64,000 nucleotides of DNA from Maratus speciosus (taxonomy: Eukaryota > Arthropoda > Arachnida > Araneae > Salticidae), in NCBI GenBank assembly GCA_963932465.1, contig OZ010794.1, positions 447,842,502-447,906,501 of the forward strand. Direction: 5' to 3'. The notes below the pieces were generated by a model. It ran no database searches, was not told the origin of the DNA, and saw nothing but the letters and a program-made list of their open reading frames with translations. Shown piece by piece: positions 23,552-34,762 of this stretch. Position numbers and translations under genes: made by a program. The number at the start of each line of letters is the position of its first letter. Position 1 is the stretch's first letter.

Positions 23552-24096
23552 CAGGGTGTCCATAATTAAATGACCCTACTTTAAAGTTGTCTACATACAA
23601 AACTCTTGGTCAGAAAGTTGTGAAATTTTGTGACGGACATAATAAAAGAATGGGAATTTGTTTCAGCGAAAAAAAAATTTAGTTCAAAATTTCGCCACCG
23701 GAGGGCGTTTTTTAATAAATTATACATTTAGCCATCGCCTACTGAATACTAGGCCTGAGCTCTGAGAAAAAAATGGCGGCTGTCGTTGGTGGATTTTTTT
23801 TTTCAGAGTTTGTACGGTCCGGTCAATTCGAACACCAATAATATTTAAAAGTTTTTACTCTTTATTCTTTCAGAGGCGGTCTTATTTAATCTGAAAATAA
23901 AAGCGTAAAAACTTTTTAAAAAGTGTAAGTCATTAAAAAACGCCCTCTGGTGGCAAAATTTTGAACTAAATTTTTTTTTCGCTCAGATAAATTTCTATTT
24001 CTTTATTATGTTTGTCACAAAATTTCACAACTTTCTGACCAATGGTTTCGTCTGTAGATAACTTTAAAGTAGGGTCGTTTAATTATGGACGCCATG
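23552..24096. mobile_element. Mariner-type foldback MITE, CAGGGTGTCC ends
   Basis: The left arm CAGGGTGTCCATAATTAAAT is matched by the inverse right arm (CATGGCGTCCATAATTAAAC), with TA at both borders. The inverted arms extend about 170 bp and include mirrored CGCCACCGGAGGGCG and CGCCCTCTGGTGGC blocks. The CAGGGTGTCC terminus is common in mariner-type elements of the kind encoding the transposase remnant found just to the right. Confidence 0.8.
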
Positions 24097-24224
24097 TATG
24101 TTATTGGGACCGCTAGAAAGAGTTGCAAATTATATGTAATACAAGAAGAATAAACAAAAATCCTTCTACACTATTTTATTTATACTGTATTTCCACATAT
24201 ATTACACATTTGCGACCAATACTA

Positions 24225-24600
24225 CTACAGGAGATGCTCAAAGTTTTTGCCAGACGCCTGGAGACACGCATTACATTGATGCTACATGGACTTGTGCACT
24301 TTCTGAAACATATCAGGTGTATCTCGAACACATCGTTGAGCCAGAAAAATTCTTCCTACTAAATATTTCTGCGATGAAACAGGTGTTTCGTAAATAAGTC
24401 TTTTAAAAAAACACATAAGAAAAAATCTACTGGAGACAAATCTGTTGATCGCGGTGGCCATGTGATTGGTCCACCTCGAAAAATCCAACGCCTGGGAAAG
24501 GTGTTTCGCAGATGTGTTCTCACTTGTCTTCCGAAATGTGCGGGAGCTTCGTCGTGCTAAAATTATACACGTCAAGTCGCTCAATTTGTTCAGCTCGTGC
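24225..24600 (-). pseudogene. Mariner-type transposase, C-terminal ~125 codons
   Basis: Reading the minus strand with frameshifts gives HDEAPAHFGRQVRTHL, then FPRRWIFRGGPITWPPR, then STDLSPVDFFLCVFLKD. After a frame change come LIYETPVSSQKYLVGRI, then TPDMFQKVHKSM, a stop, and HQCNACLQASGKNFEHLL ending at the stop at 24,225-24,227. These are the conserved C-terminal blocks of mariner-like transposases. By my count 41 residues separate the Asp of HDEAP from that of SPVDFF, which points to a DD41D-type rather than the usual DD34D. At least two frameshifts and a stop disable it. Confidence 0.8.
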
Positions 24601-24664
24601 TATCATGGAAACGCCCTTTAGTGGCCCCCGATGGCGTTTGCGACCCCAAGTTCCTATGTGATTT

Positions 24665-24666
24665 TC

Positions 24667-24707
<41 letters not shown>

Positions 24708-25045
24708 TGTAGGTCTGCTTTTCCTTTCATTTTGGCCACATTATTTTGATTAATCCTGCATATATTGTTGGATTCAGGTCGGTTTTGAAGTATACAAAAA
24801 TTATTTACCGGGTTCCAGTAAACTGTTCAGTAGGCAAAAATATTTTCCAAGTTTCGGTCACATTTTAAATTCGGAAAAAAATATTTTGTTGGGTTCCTGT
24901 CTGGTTTTAAGTCGACAAAAATTATTATGATGAATTCCGGTCCAGTTTTCAGCCGAGATAAATTGTTTTGAAGGGTTTCGAGTAAACAAAACTATTTCGT
25001 TATGTTCAGGTCGTATTTAGAATCGACAAAAACATATTTTGTCTG
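24665..25045. repeat. Poly(T) tract and degenerate ~65-bp repeats
   Basis: A run of about 37 T lies at 24,669-24,706. At about 24,775-25,045 a diverged unit containing GGGTTCCGGTC-like, TTTTAAGTCGAC and AAAATTATTTTG blocks recurs four or five times. No element borders were found. Confidence 0.55.
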
Positions 25046-25650
25046 CGAGAACATCTCAAAGGGCTTTCGGATCAACTTCTAACATATGAAGTTTCTGCAA
25101 GCGCCATCGCGTATTTACTTTGGTTATTTATACACATATGTTTATTTAGATTTTTGACGATATTAAATCGTCTATCGGTGTCATCAATGTGATTATTTTA
25201 TTGTTACGAAAGACGAAAAAGAAAAACATTTTAATACATATGCAGTTTTGCATTAAATAAGAATCTGAATAATGATAAATAATAAAGGACAAAGGTCATA
25301 ATCTCTGCACTTCGATCTGATACAAAGAGAAAATTTGATACTATAAATAGAATTTTCAAAACTGATATAAAAGCTCTAATCTGCAGGTACTTTAATTTAA
25401 AGTAAATTTTCAATGACAGTTATCAATATTCCGTTTTTCATATTCCATTGTTCTTATTTAATGCTGAATAAAGGATACTGACAGATTTAAAAATAGTAAA
25501 ATAAAAGGATTTATTTAAAATATTAATTATAATGAAAGGTATGACTTGATATACATGTTTTAAGTAACTAAGTTTCTTGTATCGCAGAATTCACAAATGA
25601 TTTCGTCTAGAATCATACTTTTTGCCTTTGATCCAATCATACATTTAAAT

Positions 25651-25790
25651 TAGTGTCCCGCAGGGTTTGGGTTCTACCCGACCTGAAACCGAAAATTCTT
25701 CATTAAGTCAACTTAAATCCGACACACTTCAACCCGAAAGTGACCCGAATTCGAACCCGAAGTGAGAGAAAATGAATCCATATTAATAGA
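25651..25790. mobile_element. Possible hAT terminus
   Basis: AGTGTCCCGCAGGGTTTGGG is followed by repeated ACCCGA(A/C) words. It resembles the sequence at the extreme right of the window (AGAGTCCTGCGCGGGTC) and the subterminal arrays of some hAT elements. No partner end or 8-bp duplication could be placed, so the call is weak. Confidence 0.3.
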
Positions 25791-25809
25791 ATTAATTACC
25801 AAATAAATA

Positions 25810-28250
25810 TAATCATAGAAAAATGTTTCGTAATGTATGCCTAAAGCATGACTTTTCATTTTTGTTATTACTAAGCAGGCTATTTTAATGACTAAAAATG
25901 TCTTTACCTGTTTAATTTTATGTTTCTTTCTGAACTCGGAAGTGTATTTTGGATAACAATATTTTGTACAATTAAGGAGGTATGATGTTATACAATTGTA
26001 GAAAAATGTTTCGTAATCTATGCCTGAAGCATGATTTTTTATTTTTGTTATTACTAAGCAGGCTATTTTAATGACTAAAAATGTCTTTATCTGTTTAATT
26101 TTATGTTTCTTTCTGAACTCGGAAGTGTATTTTGGATAACAATATTTTGTACAATTAAGGAGGTATGATGTTATACAATTGTAGAAAAATGTTTCGTAAT
26201 CTATGCCTGAAGCATGATTTTTTATTTTTCTTATTACTAAGCAGGCTATTTTAATGACTAAAAATGTCTTTACCTGTTTAATTTTATGTTTCTTTCTGAA
26301 CTCGGAAGTGTATTTTGGATAACAATATTTTGTACAATTAAGGAGGTATGATGTTATACAATTGTAGAAAAATGTTTCGTAATCTATGCCTGAAGCATGA
26401 TTTTTTATTTTTCTTATTACTAAGCAGGCTATTTTAGTGACTAAAAATGTCTTTACCTGTTTAATTTTATGTTTTTTTCTGAACTCGGAAGTGTATTTTG
26501 GATAACAATATCTCTCTATTCTAAAAAAAAGTAACTACCGCTGTCACCGCCGCCGCCGGTTTTGAATTTTTGGTGACCGGAGGTCTTTCTTCGATAATAT
26601 TAAAAAGACTGTTGCATACAAAAATATGAAAATCGGTAGTATTATAGAAAAATGTTTGATAAACACGCTGATGCAGACAGTTTTCAAATCGAAGAATTAT
26701 TTTAAGAGATATTTAATGCCAAAGTTGAACAAAATCGTTCCATTAAAAAAGTTTTATAGGAGCAAAAACTGTACATAGGAATTTAATCATTTTTAGATCA
26801 ATTTATGCCTCAGAATTTCCCGGTGTGCAGATTGCAGTTAGTTTTTTAATTTGAATAATTTTTCGAGGTTTTATTTCTATTTTAAATTCAAATTTTCAGC
26901 ATTTCGAGAGATATTTTTTACAAATTTTAGAAAATTGTATTAATTTAAACTGTTGCCAGCTGTATAAACAGCGCAAACAGTAATGTTTGCTTCAAACTAA
27001 AAGTTTATTTTACACGTGACTGTTATAAACAAAAAATATAAAAAGCAGGAATTCATTGAAAATTGCGTCATAAAAACTATAGTTACACGTGAATTTTAAA
27101 TGAGAAAGAATATTGTAAAGTAATAAATTCAGTAACATGCGTCAGAAGTCCTAAATAGGAGAATTTACGTCATATTACACTTATTAGGTAAAATGAACAA
27201 AAAATAATATTGTAAAACAGTTTTAATTTAAAAATTGCGCGAGACATTTACTTGACATTTTAAGATGATCATAATATCTCATTTCTAACAAAAGTATTTT
27301 GACGTGAATATTAAAAAGAGAAAGAAAAGTTTGGTGAAAATTACGTCAGATTATAATTGTCAGATTCAAATTATAATTCAATCTTCCGAAAACTTTTTAA
27401 AGGCGATCAAATTAGCGTGCTGTTAGAGTCTGCGGTGTCTGAACGGGGGTTGACGAGCGTAGCTCGTAGGGGGCTGAGCCCCCTAGTTTTGTACAATTAA
27501 GGAGGTATGATGTTATACAATTGTAGAAAAATGTTTCGTAATCTATGCCTGAAGCATGATTTTTTATTTTTCTTATTACTAAGCAGGCTATTTTAGTGAC
27601 TAAAAATGTCTTTACCTGTTTAATTTTATGTTTCTTTCTGAACTCGGAAGTGTATTTTGGATAACAATATTTTGTACAATTAAGGAGGTATGATGTTATA
27701 CAATTGTAGGAAAAATGTTTCGTAATGTATGCCTGAAGCATGACTTTTCATTTTTGTTATTACTAAGCAGGCTATTTTAGTGACTAAAAATGTCTTTACC
27801 TGTTTAATTTTATGTTTCTTTCTGAACTCGGAAGTGTATTTTGGATAACAATATTTTGTACAATTAAGGAGGTATGATGTTATACAATTGTAGAAAAATG
27901 TTTCGTAATCTATGCCTGAAGCATGATTTTTCATTTTTGTTATTACTAAGCAGGCTATTTTAGTGAGTAAAAATGTCTTTACCTGTTTAATTTTATGTTT
28001 CTTTCTGAACTCGGAAGTGTATTTTGGATAACAATATTTTGTACAATTAAGGAGGTATGATGTTATACAATTGTAGAAAAATGTTTCGTAATCTATGCCT
28101 GAAGCATGATTTTTCATTTTTGTTATTACTAAGCAGGCTATTTTAGTGAGTAATAATGTCTTTACCTGTTTAATTTCGTGTTTCTTTCTGAACTCGGAAG
28201 TGCATTTTGTATAACAATGTTTTGTACGGTTAAGGAGGTATGATATTTTC
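25810..28250. repeat. 183-bp tandem repeat, about 8 copies, split by a Helitron
   Basis: The marker AAGGAGGTATGATGTTATAC falls near 25,974, 26,157, 26,340, 27,499, 27,682, 27,867, 28,049 and (variant) 28,232, so the unit is 183 bp with 1-2 bp slips. Copies are highly similar, so the array is young. Because 183 is 3 x 61, the minus strand keeps a frame open over three units (190 codons at 27,680-28,252), but nothing suggests a real protein. Confidence 0.95.
26511..27486 (+). mobile_element. Non-autonomous Helitron, 976 bp, complete
   Basis: It begins TCTCTCTATTC after host A and ends with the GC hairpin GGGGGCTGAGCCCCC followed by CTAG and host T. These are the canonical 5' TC, 3' stem-loop and CTRR of Helitrons. 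It sits inside one unit of the 183-bp array. Joining the flanks gives GATAACAATA + TTTTGTACAATT, identical to the uninterrupted units, so insertion was between A and T with no target duplication. There is no Rep/helicase. A GCCGCCGCCGG patch lies near the 5' end. Confidence 0.95.
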
Positions 28251-28534
28251 ACTAAAGTAATGCGTCTACATAAAACACACTGCGGTTAAATCTTATTTTT
28301 AAAAAATAAATATTTAATCGCATGCATGACGACGGAGACTGTTACGTACTTAATTATGCTTTTATCTTTTTTTTTCCCTCTCAAAATCAGATTTTGCACA
28401 TTTTGTTTTAACGAAAAACGCCATAACTCCAAAAATGATATATGAAATGTTATGAAACTTTTTTCAAATATTCTAAGAGTGTTAATGTGGAGAATAAAGC
28501 TCTATTGTAATTACAGTTACATTGTTTCCCTTTT

Positions 28535-28622
28535 TTAGTGTTTCGTTCATCTCACGAAACCCTTATAGTCTCGCTCCTCTGTCTGTCCGTTGCAGCCTCT
28601 TATTCGGAAACTATTTAAGTTA

Positions 28623-28672
<50 letters not shown>

Positions 28673-29062
28673 TAGAACTGAATAACCCCTGTCATACCCA
28701 AAATCATAAAATTTTTAAAAAGTCTTTTATTAGTTTAATTAAATGAATCCGTTCTTTTTCGATTTCAAAACATAATCTTAATATCAGCATATTTCGCTGA
28801 GTGTTCATAATGTAGCATTCGTCTTCCACGCAGAAAATTGTGGTTTGAATCTGTCAGGCGGAACTTTAAAATTTAGATTTTTATTATTATTACACTTTTT
28901 TTTTTTCAAATGGTATTAATTAAAAGAAAATTTCCCTTTTTAACTATTTTAGAGGCTTATTTTATTTTTTGGCGCAGCGGTAATTTTTAAAATCTCTTTT
29001 TTTTCAGACAAAGAAAATCTGGAATTTCAATCCAGAACCAATATTTTTGTTTGCTGCTGCCA
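28535..29062 (+). repeat. Dispersed repeat F, copy 2
   Basis: It is colinear with 19,417-20,060, starting at the CTCACGAAACCCTTATAGTC block and ending at GCTGCCATCTACTGG. A poly(T) tract of about 41 T (28,628-28,668) sits where copy 1 has a short T run, showing homopolymer expansion at a homologous site. Confidence 0.8.
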
Positions 29063-29654
29063 TCTACTGGTTATCTATTAGCATATACTTAGCGTCAACT
29101 ATTCCATTTTTTAGTTATCATTCCTTCTGAATAGTAATCTTTGCCTAATTATAATGTTAATTGCGATTTTTTGTTAATTCTACGATTAAATATGGTAAGG
29201 ATTAGGATTCGTAAACAGTGTTAACACGAAAAAGGATAGTTCGCAGCTATGCATAAAAAAAGGAATGAAATTTACAGAAATTAATATTTATATGCTGAAG
29301 AATGGAACAATGTTTTTCAATTTCCTATAAAAGATGCATATCTTAAATTATAACTGATTACTTCCGCATAACAACCTTTTGTGATGAGTCCCTGAAAATT
29401 AGATTAAATTAAACATTTGACACCATTATCGAAACACCATTCATAGAAAAAGGGGAACACTGCTCGATTGCTTTCTATCGGAATTTTTTACATTGAACAT
29501 TAACAATACATGGCAATTTTATCTTCCTTCAAATGAAAGTGACTTCGTAAATGTGCATTGCAGAGCCTTAGTATGGGTAGCGTTCATGATACAAAATAAG
29601 TAGAAAAATCACTAACGTGATTTTTATACTCGCACGCAATAGAACACAATAAAC

Positions 29655-29699
<45 letters not shown>

Positions 29700-30179
29700 A
29701 GCTGATACTTGTTGTCTAAAAACAGAAAATATTCTTTTCAGGTTAGATATGAGACAGATTGAACTCGAGTCAGTTCATGCTCAAAAACTGATATAAAAGT
29801 TGAGTCCGTTTTATCTGCATCTCCTATGTGTGCGACACATTGCGTCACACATATTAAATATTTTGATAAAAAAGAATGCAAAAATTTGGAGATGGGAAGG
29901 AAAGGAAAGGGTAATTTAGGCTTCGTTTTTTCGGAAGCGCTATTGCACTCGGCTCCGGAACCCTGTATTTATGAGCTCCGGTGAATTCCGACCAATATTT
30001 AAATATTTACTAAAAACAGAGAAGTACCAAAGCTGGGCTCCGGCGCAAATTAAACCCTGAATGGCTGACATTGGGTTTTCAAATGTGTTTTGTGTTCTTA
30101 AATATCACATTTCACCTTATTAAACATAGTTGTGTTAGAGGATTCTGAATGTGTTGGAAAGTATTTCATAGTCATTCAT
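29063..30179. other. AT-rich interval with poly(A) tract
   Basis: A run of about 38 A lies at 29,659-29,696. A TCCGGTGAATTCCGACC-containing patch near 29,980 is GC-richer than its surroundings. No gene, RNA or element ends were recognised. Confidence 0.45.
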
Positions 30180-31126
30180 GACGCATGATTTTTCTTTCTT
30201 GTTTTAACGGTTTCTAAGTTTTGTTCAAATGTTCAAAAAATGTATATAAAATGTGCATTTTTATTTTGTTATTATTTCTTTAATAAATTAAAGCGATGGA
30301 GTTAAATCAAAATATGTAAATTTTTGTTTATTTCACATCGTTTAAAAATAGCCACAAAATACTAAAGGAAGATGTTTTATTTTTTTGAAGAGAGCAAGCA
30401 TAATGTACAGAAATCGAAATTGACAGACACAAAAATGTAATATGGTCTTTAATCATTTTCATTGTAAAATTAATAGAGTTATTTTCTATTTGACAGATAA
30501 AAGATTTAAAGTCTAATATTTCTGCCATAAATATCCAAGATTTTCTTTTTGTAACTATTTTTTAACTATGATTAATCTTTCTTGTTGTAACGGTTTCTTA
30601 GCTTTGTTCAAAAGTTCAAAAAATGTATACAAAATATTAATTTTAACTTTGTTATTATTTCTTTAATAAATTAAAGCCACAGGTTGGTTGGTTGATTTTT
30701 GACGGCCGATTATCTACACTAGGGATATAGGCCCGAGGGGGGAGAGTGCCCTTCGTGGGGGTCTTTCTAAGGGAACCTAACCCGTATTTACGCATGGAAA
30801 TCCATGGCTCGAAGAAAACCACGAAAACTCCGAACGATTAGGCCGACGGGCGCGATTGGGTTCGAAACCAGCACCTCCCGTCTACCAGCTTCGAGAGCAG
30901 AACCTCTCAGCCACTGGTGGGGCATTAAAGCCACAGAGTTAAATCAAAATGTGACCATCGTTTAAAAACAACCACAAAACACTAAAAGAAGAAGATGTTT
31001 TATTTTTTGCTGAAGAGAACAAGCATAATGTACAGAAATCAAAATTTATTTAGATCTTACACTGTGCATAAGTATTGATCGATTTAAAAATAATATGGTC
31101 TTTAATAATATTTATGGTTAAATTAA
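30180..31126. repeat. Diverged ~300-400-bp tandem repeat, left part
   Basis: Units share CTTTAATAAATTAAAGC, GAGTTAAATCAAAATRTG, CATCGTTTAAAAA(T/C)A, AAGCATAATGTACAGAAATC and TAATATGGTCTTTAAT blocks (near 30,285, 30,320, 30,400 and again 30,655, 30,940, 31,020). The same units resume at 35,485-36,660 on the other side of the 4.35-kb insertion. Confidence 0.8.
30683..30923 (-). mobile_element. tRNA-derived SINE, family A, copy 1
   Basis: The minus strand begins GCCCCACCAGTGGCTGAGAG (A-box-like TGGCTGAGAGG) with a B-box-like GGTTTCGAACC about 50 bp later, and ends in a (CAAC)n tail. A perfect 13-bp duplication ATTAAAGCCACAG flanks it (30,670-30,682 and 30,924-30,936), showing LINE-type retroposition. 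The head looks most like a serine-type tRNA, but this is tentative. A second copy lies at 57,313-57,562. Confidence 0.85.
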
Positions 31127-31349
31127 TACACTGTAAAGAAATAAGGATGTTTCTTAATCTACAAAAATGTACTATAATCAAGAACGAAAATATACATTAA
31201 CCCCTTCCGAGCCACCGAAAATTTCAATAAAAAAGAAAAGTGCCCAGTTAAACTGATGGCATTGAGCTCACAGGCTATTCACACTAATTGTATATCATAC
31301 TCTTATTTTAAAGAATAATGCCCCTCAAAAAAATAAGTGAAGGGGAATT

Positions 31350-32500
31350 AGTCCCCGTTTCCCCTTTTATACATAACCAGTGAAACTCCAAATCTAATCA
31401 GGGAAGCTCCTTATCAGAATAAACCGGTATACCAAATTTGGAGCAAATCGAATAATCCTGCAAAAAAAAAAAACATTTATCTAAATTAAGGGGGTGGACT
31501 ACCCCCCCCCCCCTTTTATCCTTAACCAATGAATCCCCAAAACGAATCAGGGAAGCTACTTAACATAATATACCGGTATACCAAATTTGGAGCAAAGCGA
31601 ATAATTCTGCATGAAAAACCCGTTTATATAAATTAAGGGAGGTGGACTAGCCCCCCTTCCCCCTTTATCCTTAACCAATGAACCCCCAAAACTAATCAGG
31701 GAAGTTCCTTAACATAATAAACCGGTATACCAACTTCGGAGCAAATCGAATCATTCTGCATGAAAAACCCATTTATCTAATTTAAGAGGGGCGGGATAAC
31801 CTCCCTTTTCCCCCTTTATCCTTAACCAATGAACCCCCAAAACTAATCAGGGAAGTTCCTTAACATAATAAACCGGTATACCAAATTCGGAGCAAATCTA
31901 ATCATTCTGCAGGAAAAACCCATTTATCTGAATTAAAAGGGGTGGACTAACCCCCCCTTTTCCCCCTTTATCCTTAACCAATGAACCCTCAAAACTAATG
32001 AGGTAAGTTCCTTAACATAATAAACCGGTATATAAAATTCGGAGCAAATCGAATGATTCTGCATGAAAAACCCATTTATCTGAATTAAGGGGGTGGACTA
32101 ACCACCCTTTTCAACCCTTTATCCTTAACCAATGAACCCCCAAAACTAATCAGGGAAGTTCCTTAACATAATAAACCGGTATACCAAATACGGAGCAAAT
32201 CGAATGATTCTGCATGATAAACCCATTTATCTGAATTAAGGGGGGTGGACTAACCCCGTTTTTCCCCTTTTATCCTTAACCAATGAACCCCCAAAACTAA
32301 TCAGGGAAGTTTCTTAACACAATAAACCGGTATATCAAATTCGGAGCAAATAGAATGAATCTGCATGAAAAACCCATTTATCTGAATTAAGGGGGGTGGA
32401 CTAACCCCGTTTCCCCCCTTTTATCCTTAACAAATGAACTCCCAAAACTAATCAGGGAAGCGCCTTATCACCTAGAAAAAAATTTTGAAGCAAATCGGAT
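31350..32500. repeat. 151-bp tandem repeat, ~7.6 copies
   Basis: ACCGGTATA occurs at about 31,423, 31,572, 31,721, 31,872, 32,024, 32,175 and 32,326, a steady spacing of 149-152 bp. Units also share CTTAACCAATGAACCCCCAA, AATCAGGGAAG, GGAGCAAATCGAAT and a G-run/C-run pair around GGTGGACTA. The last unit is truncated and diverged. Confidence 0.93.
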
Positions 32501-32521
32501 GTTTCTATCAAGAGTTATCGC

Positions 32522-32596
32522 GTTACGTACATACATACATACATACATACATACGTATGTACGTACATACATACGTATGTACGTACATACATACAG
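32522..32596. repeat. ACAT/ACGT microsatellite
   Basis: CATACATACATAC runs alternate with palindromic ACGTATGTACGT, next to the 151-bp array. Confidence 0.9.
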
Positions 32597-34450
32597 AACG
32601 GGCGGGCACATTAGCTCTCAGGCTTTGATAGCCTGTGAGCTAAAAAGCGTTTAAGAGGTCTCAGGACTCTTAAAATTGGAAAAAACGAAAAAAAAAGACC
32701 ATTTTCAAGATTTAATATCTTAAAATGTATTTGATTTTATGACCCAATTTAAACTGAGATAAAAGATATAAGTATGTTCTTTCATTTCATGAATTTAAAA
32801 AATTGCAAGGTGCAGAATTGGCATTTACAGGGGCTCCAAACTGTCAGACATATGACGAGCAGAAAATCGGCATAACAGATAACGCGCAGAATTACAAAAT
32901 AAATTTTACAACTAGAATGAATATTTTGGTGCCTACTTATACTTCAGATCGTAATGATTACCGTGAATCTAAATAAATTTGTATTTAAAGCATTTTTATA
33001 TTTTTAATACAAAGTTGTATTTAGCTAATGCAAAATTTTGAAAATTTCAGCAATTTAATCACCGATAAAAAAATATATTTTTTTTTTGAGCAATAAAAAT
33101 AAAATTTTAGGTTCAGTTTATACAGACTAACGTGAAACATATATTTTGAAAATTTCATGAAAAAATATTCAGAAGTTTTTGAGATATCGTGCGCGTTATG
33201 CCCAAAAACGTCATTTGGAGGAAAATGACTTAAAAATTTCGTAAACGCAGCTTTCGCTATTGAACTGGCATAATTCTAAAAGCCATAACTTCTGTTTTAA
33301 TGAGAATTTCCAGGAAGCAATTATATCAAAATGTTCAGAAAAGATAGGGGCTTAACATCTAAAAATATTAAAAATCTGAAAAAACTTAAAGCTTTAAGAG
33401 TCCTGAGACCTTTTAAAAACCTCAAAAAACTATTTATTTTCGAAATTTAAAGAATAAAATTCAGTAAATTTTTATTATTTAATAAATTTTAAATAAATTA
33501 TTATTATTTTTTTTAATTTTCTAATTATAAAAATAAATTTTTATTAGCTGCCCGTCATTTTCGGAAACGTTTCTGAGTAGCTTTTACAGTTCAATAATCA
33601 TTTTTCTCAAATCAGACTATCACTTTTTCGGATGCAATCCAGTTACCATTCTCAGGTAACTATTTTGATATTCAGAAAACTTGTTATGTAGACAAACATA
33701 CTAAATTAACAGCATTAACGTTATAATGAAAATGAACATTATTTTGTTACAATTGCATGCACAAATTCAAATATACACAGCTGGAAATGTTTACTTCAGA
33801 ACTGATAGATTCCGAAAAACCGATTTTCCGGGTACAGAAAACTGATTAAGGGGGTTCCCCCGTGTGGCGGCTTGTATTTTAAGCATTTTTTGGCAATTTT
33901 TTTGACGAGAAATGAAAAAATAGAATTTTGAGTTTTTTATTATACATTTATTGCTATTTCAAGAATCTGTAAAACAAATTTCAAGCAAAAGTCTTTATTA
34001 GAACGTAAGTTACACCACTCTGAAGACATCTGCCTCCACAAAAAGTACGCTCACTTCCTTCACAATTTCGGCTGATTGGCTTATCTGAAAGAAAAAAAAA
34101 AAAAAAAAAACGGCGTTTTAATCTGTAAGCCTAAAAACATCTAATGATCTAGAATCATTTGAAAATATTGAAAATTGGGTTTTTAGCAGACCTCTGAATT
34201 TTTTTTTTCAAATTTCATGATATTTTTTTATTTTTTCGTTACGAAAAAAATAAATAGAAATATTCGGAATTTTCGGATGATCCTAGTTTACTCCTTGCGT
34301 CTACATGTGCTGAGTCTGCTCTATAAATTTCAAGTGAATCGGTCAAACCGTTCTCGAGAAATGATGGAGGAAAGTTTGAAAACAACGTTTTGATAAAAAC
34401 GCGTTTGAAGTTTCAAGTACTGTTAAAACAATGAAAATCTCAACTTACCA

Positions 34451-34585
34451 TCAATCTGCGATGCCTGGTCCATAGAGCATTCTTTCCTCTTCCTCTTGGA
34501 TGTCTTTCGATGCGGATTGCTCTGCTCTTGCTTCCATGCTGGCATTTTTTGCAACGACAAAATAAGTGACGCTAGAAATTTCCTT
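34451..34585 (-). pseudogene. C-terminal tail of a Kolobok/Mutator-like transposase
   Basis: The minus strand reads KEISSVTYFVVAKNASMEAR, then AEQSASKDIQEEEERM, then LYGPGIAD and a stop at 34,451-34,453. An acidic stretch followed by YG(A/P)G and a short tail is a recurring end of a transposase group common in arthropods. A TAG precedes the frame, and nothing upstream continues it, so only about 44 codons survive. The family name is from recall of that tail, not a search. Confidence 0.5.
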
Positions 34586-34762
34586 CTATACCTGTGTAAG
34601 CCACTTAACTCGGCGCTCCATTCATCTGCTTCTTCTAAATGCTATACCTTTATAACGAATTCGAATTTCAGAAAATTATTTTACCATCGTATTCTAACCA
34701 TGTTAAGGAATCAATTTATACAAAAGAAAAAAAATCGATTTTTTTAACCCATTTCACGGGGG

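Larger units (their letters stand above)
31265..32640 (-). mobile_element. HINE-like repeat with 151-bp array and ACGTACATAC microsatellite
   Basis: GCTCACAGGCTATTC at 31,269 has its inverse (GATAGCCTGTGAGC) at 32,627-32,640. Between them are the 151-bp tandem array and an ACGTACATACATAC microsatellite next to the right-hand copy. This matches the minus-strand HINE layout (subterminal inverted repeat, microsatellite, tandem repeats). A TTAACCCCTTCCGAGCC terminus-like motif lies at 31,197. No proteins. Confidence 0.5.

Noticed and set aside
24282..24584. 100-codon minus frame as an intact gene.
   Set aside because: Only its last part is in the transposase frame; the first part is a shifted reading of the RGGPITWPPR block. 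Treated as a pseudogene.
27680..28252. 190-codon minus-strand open frame.
   Set aside because: It is three copies of a 183-bp tandem repeat (61 codons each) in frame; no start context, no domain.
28629..28668. Long poly(T)/poly(A) tracts (also 7.8, 16.8, 18.4, 19.1, 24.7, 29.7, 37.97 and 61.5 kb) as retroposon tails.
   Set aside because: No adjoining target duplication or retroposon body was found. At 28.6 kb the tract is an expansion inside repeat F, and at 16.8/18.4 kb it lies within inverted arms.
33981..34545. A two-exon minus-strand gene: ATG at 34,545, GTAAGT donor at 34,448, T-rich tract with CAG acceptor at 34,085, stop at 33,981, AATAAA at 33,947-33,952.
   Set aside because: The splice sites and phase fit, but the better frame in the same exon reads ...EEEERMLYGPGIAD and stops just before the donor, as expected for a transposase tail. 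The 66-residue spliced product has no recognisable motif. Transcript data could reopen this.
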